Below, piece by piece: positions 1 through 12,264 of a stretch of 64,000 bases of DNA. The first letter of the stretch is position 1; the number at the start of each line of letters is the position of its first letter. Source of the stretch: Apodemus sylvaticus (Eukaryota; Chordata; Mammalia; Rodentia; Muridae); assembly GCF_947179515.1 (NCBI RefSeq), contig NC_067480.1, positions 13,913,588 through 13,977,587 on the forward strand, given 5' to 3'. The position numbers were made by a program, and so were the translations under genes. The notes under the pieces were generated by a model, which was not told where the DNA came from, searched no databases, and worked only from the letters and a program-made list of their open reading frames with translations.

Positions 1-925
1 TTTCTTTCTTCTTTTGAGACCACTTTGTTCAAATCCCAAGCCTGTCTTAGCGAATGCATCATTTATTTTCCACTCTTTGTCTTTTGAGTTCTTAGTATAT
101 TTAGAGATTAATCCTCGGTCATCACTAGCGAACTTCCTCTCCCATTCTATGGTCTTGCTTTTCAACAGATCATTTTATTGGTGGAGCAGAAATCTTTTCA
201 AGCCTGAGATGTGCTTGTCGGTTACTGGCTTGCAATCCTGGACACACAGAGTCCTATTCAGAAAGTCTTCCTACATCTCAAATGACTAGGGTGTTTCATA
301 AGTTTTCTTTTAGTAGTTCAATGTTTCAGGTTTAATATTTAGATCTTTTATCCACTTGGGGGTTAGATTTTTGAAAAGCTGATTGATCTCTATCTAATTT
401 TATTTTTATGTGGGTTTTCAGTTTTCGCAGTAGCAATTGTTGAAAATGATAATCTATTTTTAACCAATGTATTTTTCATCTTTATTGAATATTAAAATGC
501 TCTCATTACAAATGTGCATGTTTCTGAACTTCATTTTTTGTCCCATCCATCTACTTTTATGCCAGTGTCATTTTGTTTTTATTACTACAATACTGAAATA
601 TATGAGGCCCAGTATGGTAACGTCTCTGGATTTTGCAATGTAGGGTCTTTGGTGTTTCCATATAAAATTTAGGAATTTTTATATTTATGTAAAAATTTCA
701 ATGTGCATGTGAATGAGAATGCATTGAATCTGAAATGTCCATTTAAGGGTCATTTTCACAATATCCTACCAATCTGTGAGCATGTAATGCTTTTCTATTT
801 CCTAGTACCTTTGTCTTCAATGATTTAGATTTTAATTGTAGGGATCCTTTAATACCTTGGATAGGCCTATTCCTATATATTTTTATTTTGTTTAAGGCTC
901 CAATGAATGGTCCTATGTTAGTTAT
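1..925 (-). mobile_element. Ancient L1 fragment (ORF2 region), minus strand
   Basis: Read on the plus strand, this stretch keeps the order of antisense L1 ORF2 landmarks: the 'rest of the reading frame' region near 95-130, the 'taagggtcattttcacaatat' type block near 745-765, then 'ccaatctgtgagcatg' near 770 and 'ggataggcctattccta' near 860-875. The sequence is heavily diverged and carries no useful open frame, so it is an old copy. It starts before base 1. Assignment rests on remembered L1 antisense landmarks, not an alignment; family level (Lx or older) is inferred. Confidence 0.7.
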
Positions 926-1235
926 CTATTGTTGCATGATTGTTTTCTTCCTTGTCAACTTGTGTAATAACTTCCAACACTATGAGACTTAGCTTTCAGG
1001 GAGGAGACTTTTACACTCTCTCCTAGCATGTGTCATTCAAGGATTGTTTCAGGATTGTGGCAACTTTGGCAAGAGCGTCTTACCTTTAAATTATGGAAAA
1101 CAACTAAGGGCAACAACAATAGCCTGTGTTGTTATTGTAGCCTGTTGGTACACTATGCTTTCACCAGCTAACATCACGTGGGGGGTAGGGGCGTCTTCCA
1201 TCATTAATTATTAATTTTATTCATCTCTCTCTTTA
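926..1235. other. Unassigned sequence
   Basis: AT-moderate unique-looking sequence between two L1 fragments. No convincing coding frame, SINE or LTR boundary was seen. The start could be a degraded repeat, but I cannot name it. Confidence 0.4.
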
Positions 1236-1350
1236 TATATATACATATATATATATAATGTGTGTGTGTTTATACCTTTGTGTTTATGTGTATATATACC
1301 ATTGTGTGTCTGTGTGCATGTGAACATGTGCATGAGAACACATGTGTATA
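1236..1350. repeat. (TA)n/(TG)n microsatellite
   Basis: Interrupted TA dinucleotides (1236-1258) pass into TG-rich sequence to about 1350. It lies between two old L1 pieces. Confidence 0.8.
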
Positions 1351-1399
1351 TGTGTGACTACATAAAATAATGTTTCTTTATGGCTTTTTCATACACCAT

Positions 1400-2062
1400 T
1401 CGAGTTTTCTCCTTTTCCTTGCTCTGTCTATATCACTATCACTTTCCATCTCACTAGTTAAAGCCTCATCCCCAGTTTTTCTCATTTCTCCATTTATAGC
1501 ACGTGTGTCTTACTATCTACCTCTCTAGACCTCCTTCTACCATAATTCCTACTTTATTGTCCTTTGTGGATATTTCACATGATATAGACAGGTTTAAGGC
1601 TTTGGAGCTAGGATCCAGAAATAATAAAGAACATTTAGTATTTGCATTTCTGGGTCTGGATTACCTCACTGAGTACAATACTTTGTAATTTCATTTGTTT
1701 ACCTTCAAATTTCATTTTTTCTCACAGCTGATTAGAATTCAATTGTGCCTGTGAACCATGTTTTCATTATCAGTTCCTCAGTTTCAGGACATTTAAGAGT
1801 GTCCATCCAAACTACTGAAAAAAACTGAAGATGGGCTGAGCAAGTATCTGCCGAGTAGGATGTCAAGTCTGTTGGCATATAGCAAAGAGTGGTATCCCTG
1901 GGTCATATGGTCGATCTACTTTTAGAGTTTTGAGGAATTTCCATACTACTTCCCATAATTGCTATGTCAATTTGAAATGATACCAATCTTTCTCCACATA
2001 CAATGGGTACTTTTTGGTTCTTATTTTGGTCATATCCATTCTGACTAGGGTGAGATTAAAAA
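1400..2062 (-). mobile_element. Ancient L1 3' end fragment (ORF2 end and 3' UTR), minus strand
   Basis: Antisense landmarks run in order. A pyrimidine-rich 3' UTR segment lies near 1410-1570, then 'ggattacctcactgagtac' at about 1658-1676 (the ORF2 C-terminal SEVTQ-type codons), then the 'ggtcatatggtcgatctac' region near 1900-1920, and a block ending 'actagggtgagatt' at 2043-2056. This segment maps 3' of the part of ORF2 seen at 1-925, yet lies on the wrong side of it for a single minus-strand insertion. The two are therefore separate or rearranged insertions. No reading frame survives. Confidence 0.65.
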
Positions 2063-3070
2063 CCTCAAAGTTCTCAAAAGAAGAAACAAAACTCCCTAAG
2101 AACAAAATATCTTTAAAAGTGGCCAAAATCCTCACATGTTAAGGAAATTCAAAGGAAAACTATATTTTACAATATGAATTGTCAATGCTTTGCATTAAAA
2201 TCTGTAAGCTTTCATACAAATGGTAATCTTAAAGTCTACTTTATGATTTCCCATGATTAGTTTATATACAAACAATACTGCCCTAAATATCACCATTCAC
2301 AGTGAACCTGAACTGGCAGAAAAACAGTTGCAAGCAGGAGAATATAATTATAGTCTCTTCTTCCCCCTTATTTTCATGAAATATTGAGAAAATCTGAACA
2401 ATTTGTGTTTCTTTACAATTTATCAATACTTTAAAATATATTACCTTTCTTAAGATTTTATTAATTTTCATATATTTCTCTCTTTGAAGCTGTTTATATC
2501 TCCTTTTTATTTGGTTCATACTAGTGAAAATATGGAATTATTTTATTGTACAGAAAATTCTACCTTGAATTCACTCATGAGATAAAAATCTCTTAAGACC
2601 TTAACAACCCAAAAGCCTGTTTACACTCAAATACAAAGCATATCACTTTGCTTTGCCATCACTCCTCTCCAGGTTATTTATTTTTTCTTGCAGTACTAGT
2701 ATGTATCTTCTCTATGACATTTCATAGAAACTTCAGAAATACAAGGATTTGGATGAACAAAACATTTAAATATATACTTAGGTTATTTATTAATCTTAGG
2801 CAAAGGAGCATCATGCTGTCCAAAACAAGTTTAATGAAGTTTTATAAAACAAGTAACAAAGACATAAAGAAAGTCTAAAAGGTACTATATAAAAGCTTAG
2901 TGTTGTCTTTAAGATAATTTAGAAAGCACAATTCTATCATTCTATTGTTCTGTCACCTTATTTACAATTTTTGTTATATATGTACATGTGTTTGTTTCTA
3001 GTGTGTACATGTGTGTGGATATATATCATCACATGCACAGAGACTAGAATATGCTGCCTGGGGGGAGGGT
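2063..3070. other. AT-rich intergenic sequence, nothing recognised
   Basis: About 1 kb of AT-rich sequence with only short chance frames. No repeat landmark, splice-like exon or RNA gene could be supported. Confidence 0.5.
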
Positions 3071-3074
3071 GTCC

Positions 3075-3305
3075 ATTATCACTTTCAGTCTTATTCCCTT
3101 GTGATGTGGTGCTCACTTACTGCATCTGAAAATTGTTGATTTTGGCTTCATTGACTTGCTGGCAACCCCTAGTGATCCTCCTTACTTTGCCCTACTCCTC
3201 AAATATTGATGTTGCATGGGAATGTGCATGCCTACCTCTGAGGGTGCTGGGGACCTGAATTCATGTCTTCAAGCTTATGCTGCAATTCTCTTACTCAATA
3301 AGCCC
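3075..3305 (-). mobile_element. B4/RSINE1-type SINE, minus strand
   Basis: The plus strand shows the antisense order of a rodent tRNA/7SL-type composite SINE: a degraded 'tcttattcccttgtgatg' block, then 'cattgacttgctggcaacccc' near 3150, and 'gctggggacctgaattcatgtc' near 3247-3268, followed by a degraded box A complement near 3290-3305. Divergence is substantial. B4 versus RSINE1 cannot be separated by eye. Confidence 0.6.
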
Positions 3306-3309
3306 AGAC

Positions 3310-3735
3310 CTGAGGGTTCTCAAAGAAAATGAGACGTCAAACACATATGCAAAAGCAAAGAGTCTTTATTCATGCTCGAGCTCAGACCCTCATGCCCCTC
3401 TGGTGCAGCAAGAGGGCACAGCAGGTTCTGAGTACTTAAGGTTCAGCCTTTTTATTACAGTACAGTGGTGTTAGGGGCCTATCAACTTAGTAGTTATGTG
3501 AATGGCTAACAATGATTTTAGTTGGCTTAAGCAATCTATCAATTTCTATCTATAGCTTCTGGGATGTTAGATACTTTCCTAGTGGTGGCCCAAGTCCATG
3601 ACAGTTCCTTCCTGGAACACTTTGTGGTTTTTCCAGTAATTAGAGTTTAACCTGAGTACAAGACATAGTGTATAAAATGGAGGATAGGTTACAAGATGGA
3701 GTCTGTCTTGTCAAGTTGGGGTCCTTCATAAGCTC
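3310..3735 (-). mobile_element. Endogenous retrovirus LTR remnant, minus strand
   Basis: Plus-strand sequence reads like an antisense LTR: a R/U5-type segment with the complement of an AATAAA signal ('tctttatt' at 3362-3369), followed by roughly 350 bp resembling U3. There is no PBS, gag or pol next to it, so it would be a solo or truncated LTR. Assignment to an ERVK-like family is inference; exact ends were not defined. Confidence 0.45.
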
Positions 3736-4655
3736 TCTTACCTATCTATATTTAATATTGATGTTATATCATCTTCTAACAAACCATGACTAAATGTATA
3801 TTTTAGCAGACAAATAAGTTAGAAGCTCAACCACAACAAAGAATATCTCTTAAATGTTCACATAAAAATTCTGTGGAGAGTCAAAAATTGCATTTCTGCA
3901 TGATTGTACAGGGTGTTCAATTGAGCAATTCAACCTTAGATTAGTTTGCATATAAAAGAGGGAATTTGAAGTTATCATGAGAATATATTCAGCAAATAAT
4001 TAGCCAGAGACAAAACAAATGAATATATTTTCTTATGCTAATATATCCTCAGATAGAAGATTCTCAGAGAATGTTTTCATTGTACATTAAGATTTCATGA
4101 ATGTGAGCTTGTCTAGTATGGTGAAATCTCTAAGCAGGGAAGTTTATAAACTTACAACTTACACATAACTATTCAACATTAATTTGATGGAATGACTATA
4201 ATGGATACCTAAGAGAAAAATGTACTGTTAATGATATCCATAAAAATGACTGGTTTGCAATCCTGTGGAATTTATGAGTCTGCTCTCTGTATAATGTTAA
4301 AAAAAAAAAAGAGGGCATGAACCTTTTTAGCATGCATAAATAGGAGGCAGGATTTAGGGCAAGTGGACACACTCCTCAAGGAGATGCCTTACATTTATCC
4401 ACTCAAGAGAGAAGTGTGCTTATAAATAACCACAATGTGGTTACAGTAAAAGACAGTGACGTTGATTAATAATATTACTTTCATTTACTTTTAAAATATA
4501 CATTTAATTCGAGATAAACAGGAAATAGCCCAAATACAAAAATAGATAAAATATATAAAATAAATATAAAACAATGCCAAGGGCCAGCTTCAACTGGGAG
4601 AGGGATTCTGAGAGAAGGGGTCCTCTTGGAGCAGTGAAAACAAATGACTCCACGT
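3736..4655. other. Unassigned AT-rich sequence
   Basis: No coding frame or named repeat recognised. A 12-base A run near 4300-4311 is the only low-complexity feature. Confidence 0.45.
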
Positions 4656-4830
4656 ATATGTGTATGCATATCTGTCTCTGTGTGTGTATAGCATGTGTTC
4701 TAATATTCCCAGAGGCATGAAGTACGTTGAGGATCCTTTGGAGTTATAGGTACTTGTATGCTTGATGCTACAAATATAAATAGCATCCTCATGAAAGGCA
4801 GCAAGTACTCAACTTCTGAGTTAAGAGTCA
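4656..4830 (-). mobile_element. B3/B2-type SINE fragment, minus strand
   Basis: Antisense B2/B3 order is visible: a 'cccagaggcatgaag' block near 4709-4723, 'gaggatcctttggagttata' near 4730-4749, and 'gcagcaagtactcaac' near 4799-4814. This corresponds to the body and 5' tRNA-like part of the SINE in reverse. It is old and heavily substituted. Confidence 0.5.
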
Positions 4831-4904
4831 ATCTGTGAAAAGCATAGATTTAAATACAAACATATGCTTCTTGGTACCCTATAAAGGCAGTATAGATTTT
4901 ATTG

Positions 4905-5000
4905 TCTGGAACTGGATTTAGAGTTCAAATGTGGCTGGTGAGAACTAAACTAGACTCTTCTACATAAAGCTTATGTGCTTTTAACCATTGAGTACTTTCT
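4905..5000 (-). mobile_element. Second B3/B2-type SINE fragment, minus strand
   Basis: A second short antisense segment has the order 'ggaactggatttagagtt' then 'gtgcttttaaccattgagta', as in the 5' half of B2/B3. It lies about 75 bp after the previous fragment and repeats part of the same consensus, so it is probably a separate insertion. Confidence 0.45.
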
Positions 5001-7005
5001 AATAGGATGCGTAAAAATGGAAAGCAAGATATTTAGTAACAATAAACTCAGTAAAAAAATACCTTTGAATCCATAGCTACACAGAAAAAACTTTGATGCA
5101 GATAATTGTTATGCTTAAAAATCACCTTGACATCAAGAAACATATTTACAGAAAGAAACAGAAGAAAACCATCATTTGTTATATAAAAAAAGGACTGATG
5201 TTAAAGCCTATTCATTCTCTGTGCACAAAATTAAGTTTGTTCCTTTTTAAAAATATACAGCTTGCTGAATTTATTTAAAATAATTCAATTGCAATAATGT
5301 TTTGCATAATTTTGTAGAATTTGAGCAAAGTAAATTTGTTTTACAATGGAATGGGCAATGGTGAGTTGAGGAAGAAAATCAAAATCATTGGCTGTGTAGA
5401 ATCTCAAAACTATAAAGTACATTGATCTATTATTCATGAATTATAAAATGCATGTTCTGCATGTATGGATTAAGGACATAGGGCAGTGCTAGAATTCTAG
5501 GAAAATAAACACAAAGCCATGACTTCATTCTGTATTACCAAAACTGTATAAAAAAAAGACAATATATGCATAAAAAGAAATTTAAATTAGAAATAATGTC
5601 TCATTTAAATATAGATAAAACATAAATTAGCTTCTTCAAAATTGGGCCATTTATGCACAGTTGCATAGTTCAAAGCAACATTCAGAAAGCCATTTTCCAA
5701 ATACATACAAATACACAGTTTGAGGACTATGAAGTGTCATAACCAATTAATATGAGAGTTGGGCATTTGTAAGTTTTAATGTTTTTGTCTTTGCTTACTT
5801 TTCTCTTAATAAACAAAATTTTCACAAGAAAATATTTTTACACTATTTAAAATTTCTATGTAAATTTAATTTACCTGTATTTTTTGCTACTATTGTACAT
5901 CTAAAAAATCTTACATAAAAAATGAAGTTTATACATCAAGTTATCAATTTGACATGTATTCTATTTTGTTCAGCCCAAGTAATAGATATATAACTCAATA
6001 CAATAATTTGTTCAATGAAAACATACTTTTTATTGGAAAACCATATGTGTGTTTTCATTGATGAAATGGTCTCTTATACAGAGCTTTAAATCACTGAAAA
6101 TAGATAAATTATTCCTCAACATCAATTGTCAGGAATTCAAATATGTTAAAAATCAACAAGACTGGAAGTCCAGACACTAGGTAGTTTGAGAATCTATGTA
6201 GAAAACCACCAAATTCCACAGAACCATTTGATTATGCAATAACTATTAAAGAAGGGTCTTCTGGTTATTTTACATTGGTTTCCCCTATTATTCTGATTAT
6301 TTAATTACTAAATTATTTAATTACTAAATCAAATTTGTAATAATTGTATTCCCTAAATATGAGGGACGGACACTAAAAACAAAAGAGATTGAATATATTG
6401 AGGAAGGACTAGTCCACTGAAAACCAACTACAGAGCTATTGAGGGTTGTAAGGTCACCAATCATCAAGAATGAAAAGGAAGTACAGAGTTTGTTAGTAAT
6501 AAAAAAAAGTTGTACTCTTAAAAGTTCCACCAGAAATGTATATCAAAATCCTAAAAATGCACCAGGTTCAGAGAAGATGAAATTAACCATTTCATAATTC
6601 TCTGTGCCACTATACAGGGCAGAGTGGCTACCCAATTTATTGTCCTTGAAGTCTGAACTAAAGGAATTGGTAGGACTTCTACTGGCTATTGCCAAGTGGA
6701 TGCTCTTCAAAATTAACCTCAGGAAACTGGAAGCAGTCACCTCCTTCAAGTTCTGTGGCTAATGTTACTTTCACTGGCTCGTGACTGGGTGCCAGTTCTC
6801 AATTCTTCACATTTGACTCACCATTGCTTTCATCTTCCCATTTCTTCTGTTTTGGATTTCTTGTGAAATAATGTCTATAATTAAAGCATTCCAAAACCTG
6901 AAACAGGTTGCTTTAGAGCTGAGGGCCATCCACCACAGACAGCCTGTTTTTTAAGCTATAGATGTCAAATCTCTACTTATCTACATATCTATTGGTCCTT
7001 TCTGA
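5001..7005. other. AT-rich intergenic sequence, nothing recognised
   Basis: Two kilobases of AT-rich sequence. Frames of 60-68 codons are present at the rate expected by chance and none has recognisable domains. No named repeat seen. Confidence 0.5.
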
Positions 7006-7008
7006 GTT

Positions 7009-7131
7009 TGTGAAGGCTAGGCTGATTCTGTGGCAGGGTTCAAATTGGCAGTTCAGGAGATCATGCCTAAAAACTGGGCAAGTCCAGGCAAGCCCAGACA
7101 AGGCAGTTACTAGACAAGACGAAAAGAAAAG

Positions 7132-7162
<31 letters not shown>

Positions 7163-7324
7163 GAAAAGAAAAGAAAAGAAAGAAAATCGAAAAGAAAAGA
7201 AAAGAAAGAAAAGAGAAAAGAAAAGAGAAAAGAGAAGAGAAGAGAAAAGAGAAAAGAAAAGAGAAAAGAGAAAAGAAGAGAAGAGAGAAAAGAAGAGAAG
7301 AGAGAAAAGAAGAGAAGAGAGGAG

Positions 7325-7373
<49 letters not shown>

Positions 7374-7740
7374 ACAGGCTTCAGGCATTTAGTCAGAAAT
7401 GTCTGTGCCATCAGAAGCTGCCCCACCACATGGCCTGAGGCAAGAACAATAGGTCAGCAGTCCTTTCCAGACTTCCTCAACAATAGTTTCCAGACTTCCC
7501 CAGCAACAGTTTCCAGCCTGTATATCCCTGTAATGGTTCTGGAATGCCCCTAGAGATAGACTCAACAGTTTAAGGTAGAGGTCACCTACTCCAGAATCCC
7601 TCTAATGTACTTTACATCGGCTGTAGAATGCATTTTGAGGTCTCTCTATCTTGATAATGGGGCTTCTTCACAATAAAACATTCTTTGCATATATATACTA
7701 TTTGAATCTGGGGTATTGTAGCGAAATACGGACCCTTACA
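7009..7740 (+). mobile_element. Probable LTR of an endogenous retrovirus, with internal polypurine expansion
   Basis: The segment ends in CCCTTACA at 7733-7740, and a TGTGAAGG at 7009-7016 could be the matching inverted terminus. An AATAAAA signal sits at 7672-7678, followed by a U5-like tail of about 60 bases. The middle (7120-7372) has been replaced or expanded by AAAAG and GA repeats. No target duplication was found at these proposed ends, and no internal retroviral region adjoins it. LTR identity is inferred from polyadenylation signal placement and termini; the left end could instead be near 7029. Confidence 0.45.
7120..7372 (+). repeat. Polypurine simple repeat: (AAAAG)n, (AGAAA)n, (GA)n
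   Basis: About 250 bases contain almost only A and G on the plus strand, grading from AAAAG units through AGAGAAA units to a pure GA run at about 7328-7370. Long open frames on both strands here (Lys/Arg/Glu-rich forward, Ser/Leu/Phe-rich reverse) are products of the stop-free repeat and are not genes. Confidence 0.95.
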
Positions 7741-7929
7741 AATTAAAGTACATGGAATTATACAGGACATATATACATACGGGGAAACTACACCATTTTA
7801 GAGTCCCACGGTTATCTACTACAATGACCCTATTTATGAATAGGTCACATTTTGATGCAGTTTTAAGATAAATTCAGTGTGGATTATAATTTTCTGAGCA
7901 CACGATTTTACAAAATAAGTTCATTACAT

Positions 7930-8205
7930 ATTATGAAAGTTTTTCTCTTTTTTTGAGATTCTAATAAAATTAGATCATATTCCCTTTCTCAGTCTTCCCC
8001 ACCACTTCCTCGTATACCCCTCCTTTATTTCTTTCAAGTTCATATTTTTCATTACATTGTTACTTGCATCCATGTGTATGTATATAAATATATATTCCTA
8101 AATATAAGCTGCTTAGTTGATATGATGTTGTTTGTATGCATGTTTTCAGAGCTGACCATTTTTATTGAACAACAAATATGTGAGGTTTTTTTTCCCTAAG
8201 GAAGA
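7930..8205 (-). mobile_element. Old L1 (Lx-like) 3' UTR fragment, minus strand
   Basis: The plus strand matches the antisense order of an old murid L1 3' UTR: a C-rich block near 7996-8028, 'tttctttcaagttcatattt' near 8029-8048, 'attccta' near 8094, and 'ttttcagagctgaccatttt' near 8143-8162. No coding content. Confidence 0.55.
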
Positions 8206-9000
8206 TTATTTCTCACACTGCTTAGTTGCCTGAACTTTGGTGATAACCAGCAGCTTTCTAATTGAACTTAAGACCTATTCAACATGAGAGAAACTGGGCC
8301 TGGTACTAGAATTCTAGACAGCTGCTCAGTATAAGTAAAGTCATCAATCTTGGAGGAAAACCTATACCTGTCACCTCAACAAAGTATCATAATCCCTGAC
8401 TATCCTCTAAATGGTTATCCTATATCCACATGTAAATCTTTTTCTCATAATTCTTGGTTTCTTTAGAAAATGTAGGTACGGAAGACTACCCTCAATGTTG
8501 TATCCACTAGGAAGGCAGCACGTATTGAGAATAAAAAAAGTGAAATTGTGAAAATAGCCCAGTGATAACAAACGCACTCAGAAGTGGGGGAGAACAAACT
8601 ATTTTTTCATAAGAGCAGATAGAGCTATTTTAAGATTGGAACATAGAGACACAATGTGAAAGATTGTATATAGACACTTATTAAAATCAATAAATATTTT
8701 TCACATGATTTCCTTTCATGATAGTTTAACTTTGTGAACTCATAAATATTAATTTTACTTTGCTTTTCTTGGCAGGGCCTCACATATTCTAAGTTGGCCA
8801 TGAACTTTCTATGCAACAATAGCTGACTCTATCCTTTTTATCCTTCTATCTCTATGTGCCTAAAGGCTGGAAATACACATGTACTGTTGCTTCATCTATC
8901 GAGATTCTATGTAAACAGCCTATTTTTCTTAAAAACATATGATGATTAAAAAGATTTTTTTTTATGCTGAAGATAGTCATATACCATTTGTAATTTCAGA
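8206..9000. other. Unassigned intergenic sequence
   Basis: AT-rich; no frame longer than about 64 codons and no repeat signature recognised. Confidence 0.45.
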
Positions 9001-9094
9001 AGTTGGGAGTCAGAATCTGAAGGATGAGGAGTTCAGGGACAATCTCAACTGCAGTAAATGTAAAGCCAGTCTGGTTACCTCATAACAAAAAAAA
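9000..9094 (+). mobile_element. B1-like SINE 3' half, plus strand
   Basis: The sequence 'gaggagttcagggac' near 9027-9041, 'aagccagtctggttac' near 9063-9078 and a terminal A run at 9086-9094 follow the right-hand part of B1/7SL-derived SINEs. It is truncated and diverged. Confidence 0.55.
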
Positions 9095-9109
9095 AGTACA
9101 ATGTATTGG

Positions 9110-9216
9110 ATATATATACATATATATATTATATATATATATATATATGTATATATATGTATGTGTGCGTGTACGTGTGCGTGTGAGTGCGTGTGTGTGT
9201 GTGTGTGTGTGTGTAG
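9110..9216. repeat. (TA)n-(TG)n compound microsatellite
   Basis: A TA tract (about 9110-9158) joins an interrupted then pure TG tract (to about 9214). It grew directly after the A-tail of the B1-like SINE, a common place for microsatellite birth. Confidence 0.9.
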
Positions 9217-9219
9217 AAA

Positions 9220-10580
9220 GAAAGAAAACTCAGTTTGTACAAAATAATAAATATTCTTTTTCACTGTCTTTGGACACTTAATTTATTTCTCCTTCTCTTA
9301 CTTCCTCTTCCTTTCATTGCTTGTTTCTGTCTAACTCTATTTTACTTCTCTATCTCTTCACAAATACACAACTACATTATTATAAACAATTTTATTTCTT
9401 GTTTCCATTAATCATTTTCTTTTCTATAATCACAAATATATGGGATAGCACTTACTGAGACATAAAAATAACTTTTTGTATGTGTACATTAACCCAATTC
9501 TAATGCCATTTGGTAGTTCTATCAATGTATTTCTGTCAATTTCTATCAATATAAAAGAGGTAATAGCATCTCATGATCATGAGCTTCTTATTTTATTTCT
9601 ATTCCATAAGAAACATTAAGAGTTTTGTGATCATATTGATACTTTGTTGACTTAATTTTTTGTTTTAAGTTCTAATTGTTCTTGAGCTCTTCCCAGAATT
9701 CTGGGAAACAGAAGTCAGAAGTCTGAGATTTGCCTTTTGAGCATGTAAGACTGGAGGAAGACCTGTGTGAGAAGCGCGCCCTTTCTGGTTCTACTTGCTC
9801 TGTACCTTAAATCATTTTGAGCTCTTAAATATTTTCACAAAATGATTTATTCACAAATTGCTGCCTGTTCTATAGAAAGAGTATTTTTTTTTAAAGTTCA
9901 GCTTCAGTAATGACTTGAAAGGACTAAATTATGGTCTGTTCACCTTAAACCCAAGTGGGTGGTTAAATACCTTTCACGTAAAGTAAACACTAAAGGTTAA
10001 TGGGAGCTTGTACCATTAAAAGTAGATGAAAACCAGACTTTTATTCTTCGTTTTTTCAATGTGGTATTTATGATTACTCCTTTTGACAAACTAGTATTTC
10101 TCACATACTTCCAAATAACGTTTTATGGATTCCTAGCCAACTTCTTGAGAAAAAAGCTTTAACTTTTTGGCTCAGGAAAGATTTCTAGCCTGGAAAGGCT
10201 TTCAGATCCCATTGCAGCTGTCACTGTAGTGAAGGGCAAAGTGCCAGTGAGGTGGGGACTTGACAGATTTTAGGACTTCCACTGTTGAAAGAAGAATACT
10301 TTAAAGAGATTAGGGTTGAATCCCATGAAAGCCATCCATCCGTTTATGCTCACCCTTGGGGAGGGGCTAGCTATCTTGGAAGATAAGGAACGTTCCTGTG
10401 ATGTGGTTCCTTTGTGCTTTCAACCTTACACAACCATAGGAATGCATGTCAATTTAGGTAATAAGAGAGGGAAGGGGTGGGCAGAAAGGATATGACAAGT
10501 CAATGTACAGAAACTCAGAGAAGGTTCTTTATTAATTTTGAGATGCAGGCATTATTTGTCTTAGAAACATAAAAACAAAT
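9220..10580. other. Unassigned intergenic sequence
   Basis: No coding frame or named repeat could be supported. Confidence 0.45.
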
Positions 10581-10582
10581 AT

Positions 10583-10685
10583 TTCTATTCTTTTTTCTTT
10601 ATCCTGGAACAACGTCTATGATGCTGATGTTGGCCTCAGAACCACTATGTAACTGAGATTGGCCTTGAATTCCTGATTATTTTCT
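10583..10685 (-). mobile_element. B1/B4-like SINE fragment, minus strand
   Basis: Antisense SINE landmarks 'tggcctcagaaccactatg' near 10634-10652 and 'ttggccttgaattcctgatt' near 10659-10678 follow a T-rich lead. Old copy. Confidence 0.5.
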
Positions 10686-10689
10686 ATTC

Positions 10690-12260
10690 TTTAAGTATAA
10701 ATGCCATCAAATTGGCATTTATTAAAGGTCCTGAAAACATGCATTTTGCACATATGGATTTAGGAGAAAAAATGCAGAGACTGTATTGGAAATCAAAGCA
10801 GTATAAGTTATTATTTCCTTATCTCCTGACAAATAATCCTGAGATTTCTTTTCTTGGTGATCACCAGTTATCAGGAAATGTTTTGAGTGAATTGATTTCA
10901 TGGGCATAAATGATTGCTTCAATATGAGGAAAGTCTTGCTTCTGGGATAACAATCTTATTTTGTCACCAACATGATGTACAGTATACTTTGAGAGGGCAG
11001 GAGAATAACTACTGGGAGATTCCTATAGTAGTGCAAATACTTAATGGTCTCCAAGCTTCTGTCTTGGAGTCTCCATAAATAGCATGCTGCTTTTTGTTGT
11101 TTTTCTTCTATTGGAAAGGCAGCCATGGCATACAAATTGTATGCTAAAGTGCTAATTTTATGTTCATTAGTAATTCAAACTTTTATATGATCTGTTAGGT
11201 AAATAAAATATTTTAATTCAATAGCTTTCCAATTATATAATATATTTAAATATATTTTATATATTCAATTAATATACATAATGTTGTATATACTAAATAT
11301 ATCTCTTTTAAATTCATAATTAACAAGACCACAAATTAACTTATAGATTTTTGTAAATTGTTTTGAGAACCTGTATTATACTTCACAGAATTGTAGACAA
11401 AATTAAAGATGTAGTATTATTCAAAACGTCTAATAAAATACTCAATATATATATGATATATATAGATACACATTGTAATAAGCATTTAATTTGATGCTTC
11501 TCCTTCTGTAAGTATGAAATAGATTTTGCCATTGGCTTAATAGTTTTCTAAGAATATTGTTCTATATTTATTTTGATTGTGAAAATGTTCATTTTCTGAT
11601 AAATTAAATATTTAATACTATCATTTTATTTAATGTAGCATACTAAACTTTCTGATTGTGTATATTTATAATATCCTTAAGTGTTCTGAAAATATATTTC
11701 AGGATTAGAGCTATGTAAATTACATGAGGAGCTAAATCCAGTTATACCTTGCATTTATAAATCCAATCCTTTACCAGCTTTTGACAATTTGTCATCTATA
11801 ATGTTTCCTCTTCACAATACAAAATCAGACATTGATTAGAGAGCAAGTATTTGTCCTGCAATGGTATACAACACATACTACTTGATCCTTAGAAAAAGCC
11901 TGATGGATCATGGTTGTTTTAAATAAAGATATTTTCAAATGATTAAGCCTTGCAATTCAGACATTACCAATTAGAAATCATACAGAAAAGAGAAATTGAA
12001 TAAAATGATGTTAAGTCATAGATAAACAACCTTAGGGAAGAGAACACTTTACAGCACTTTCTTGATATTAACACACTGCTGTCTTAGGTACAATAAGCAG
12101 CTGATTTATTAAAAGTGACTGGTGCAGTCAATATCTGAAATGAAACAGCTAGTTTCATCTTGTCCAATTTTTACATTACTCTTCATTTTCCCTGAGAACT
12201 ACATCGCCGAAACACTTTTAGTAAAGCACTTCCTTGTAAAATGATCAGTTGTATCTGTCA
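10690..12260. other. AT-rich intergenic sequence, nothing recognised
   Basis: Very AT-rich between about 11150 and 11700, with scattered TA-rich tracts. No gene or repeat assigned. Confidence 0.5.
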
Positions 12261-12264
12261 GCAG

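Noticed and set aside
6962..7553. Open frames of 75-158 codons on both strands, rich in Lys/Arg/Glu or Ser/Leu/Phe
   Set aside because: They lie over the AAAAG/GA repeat; stop-free repeats give such frames in several frames at once.
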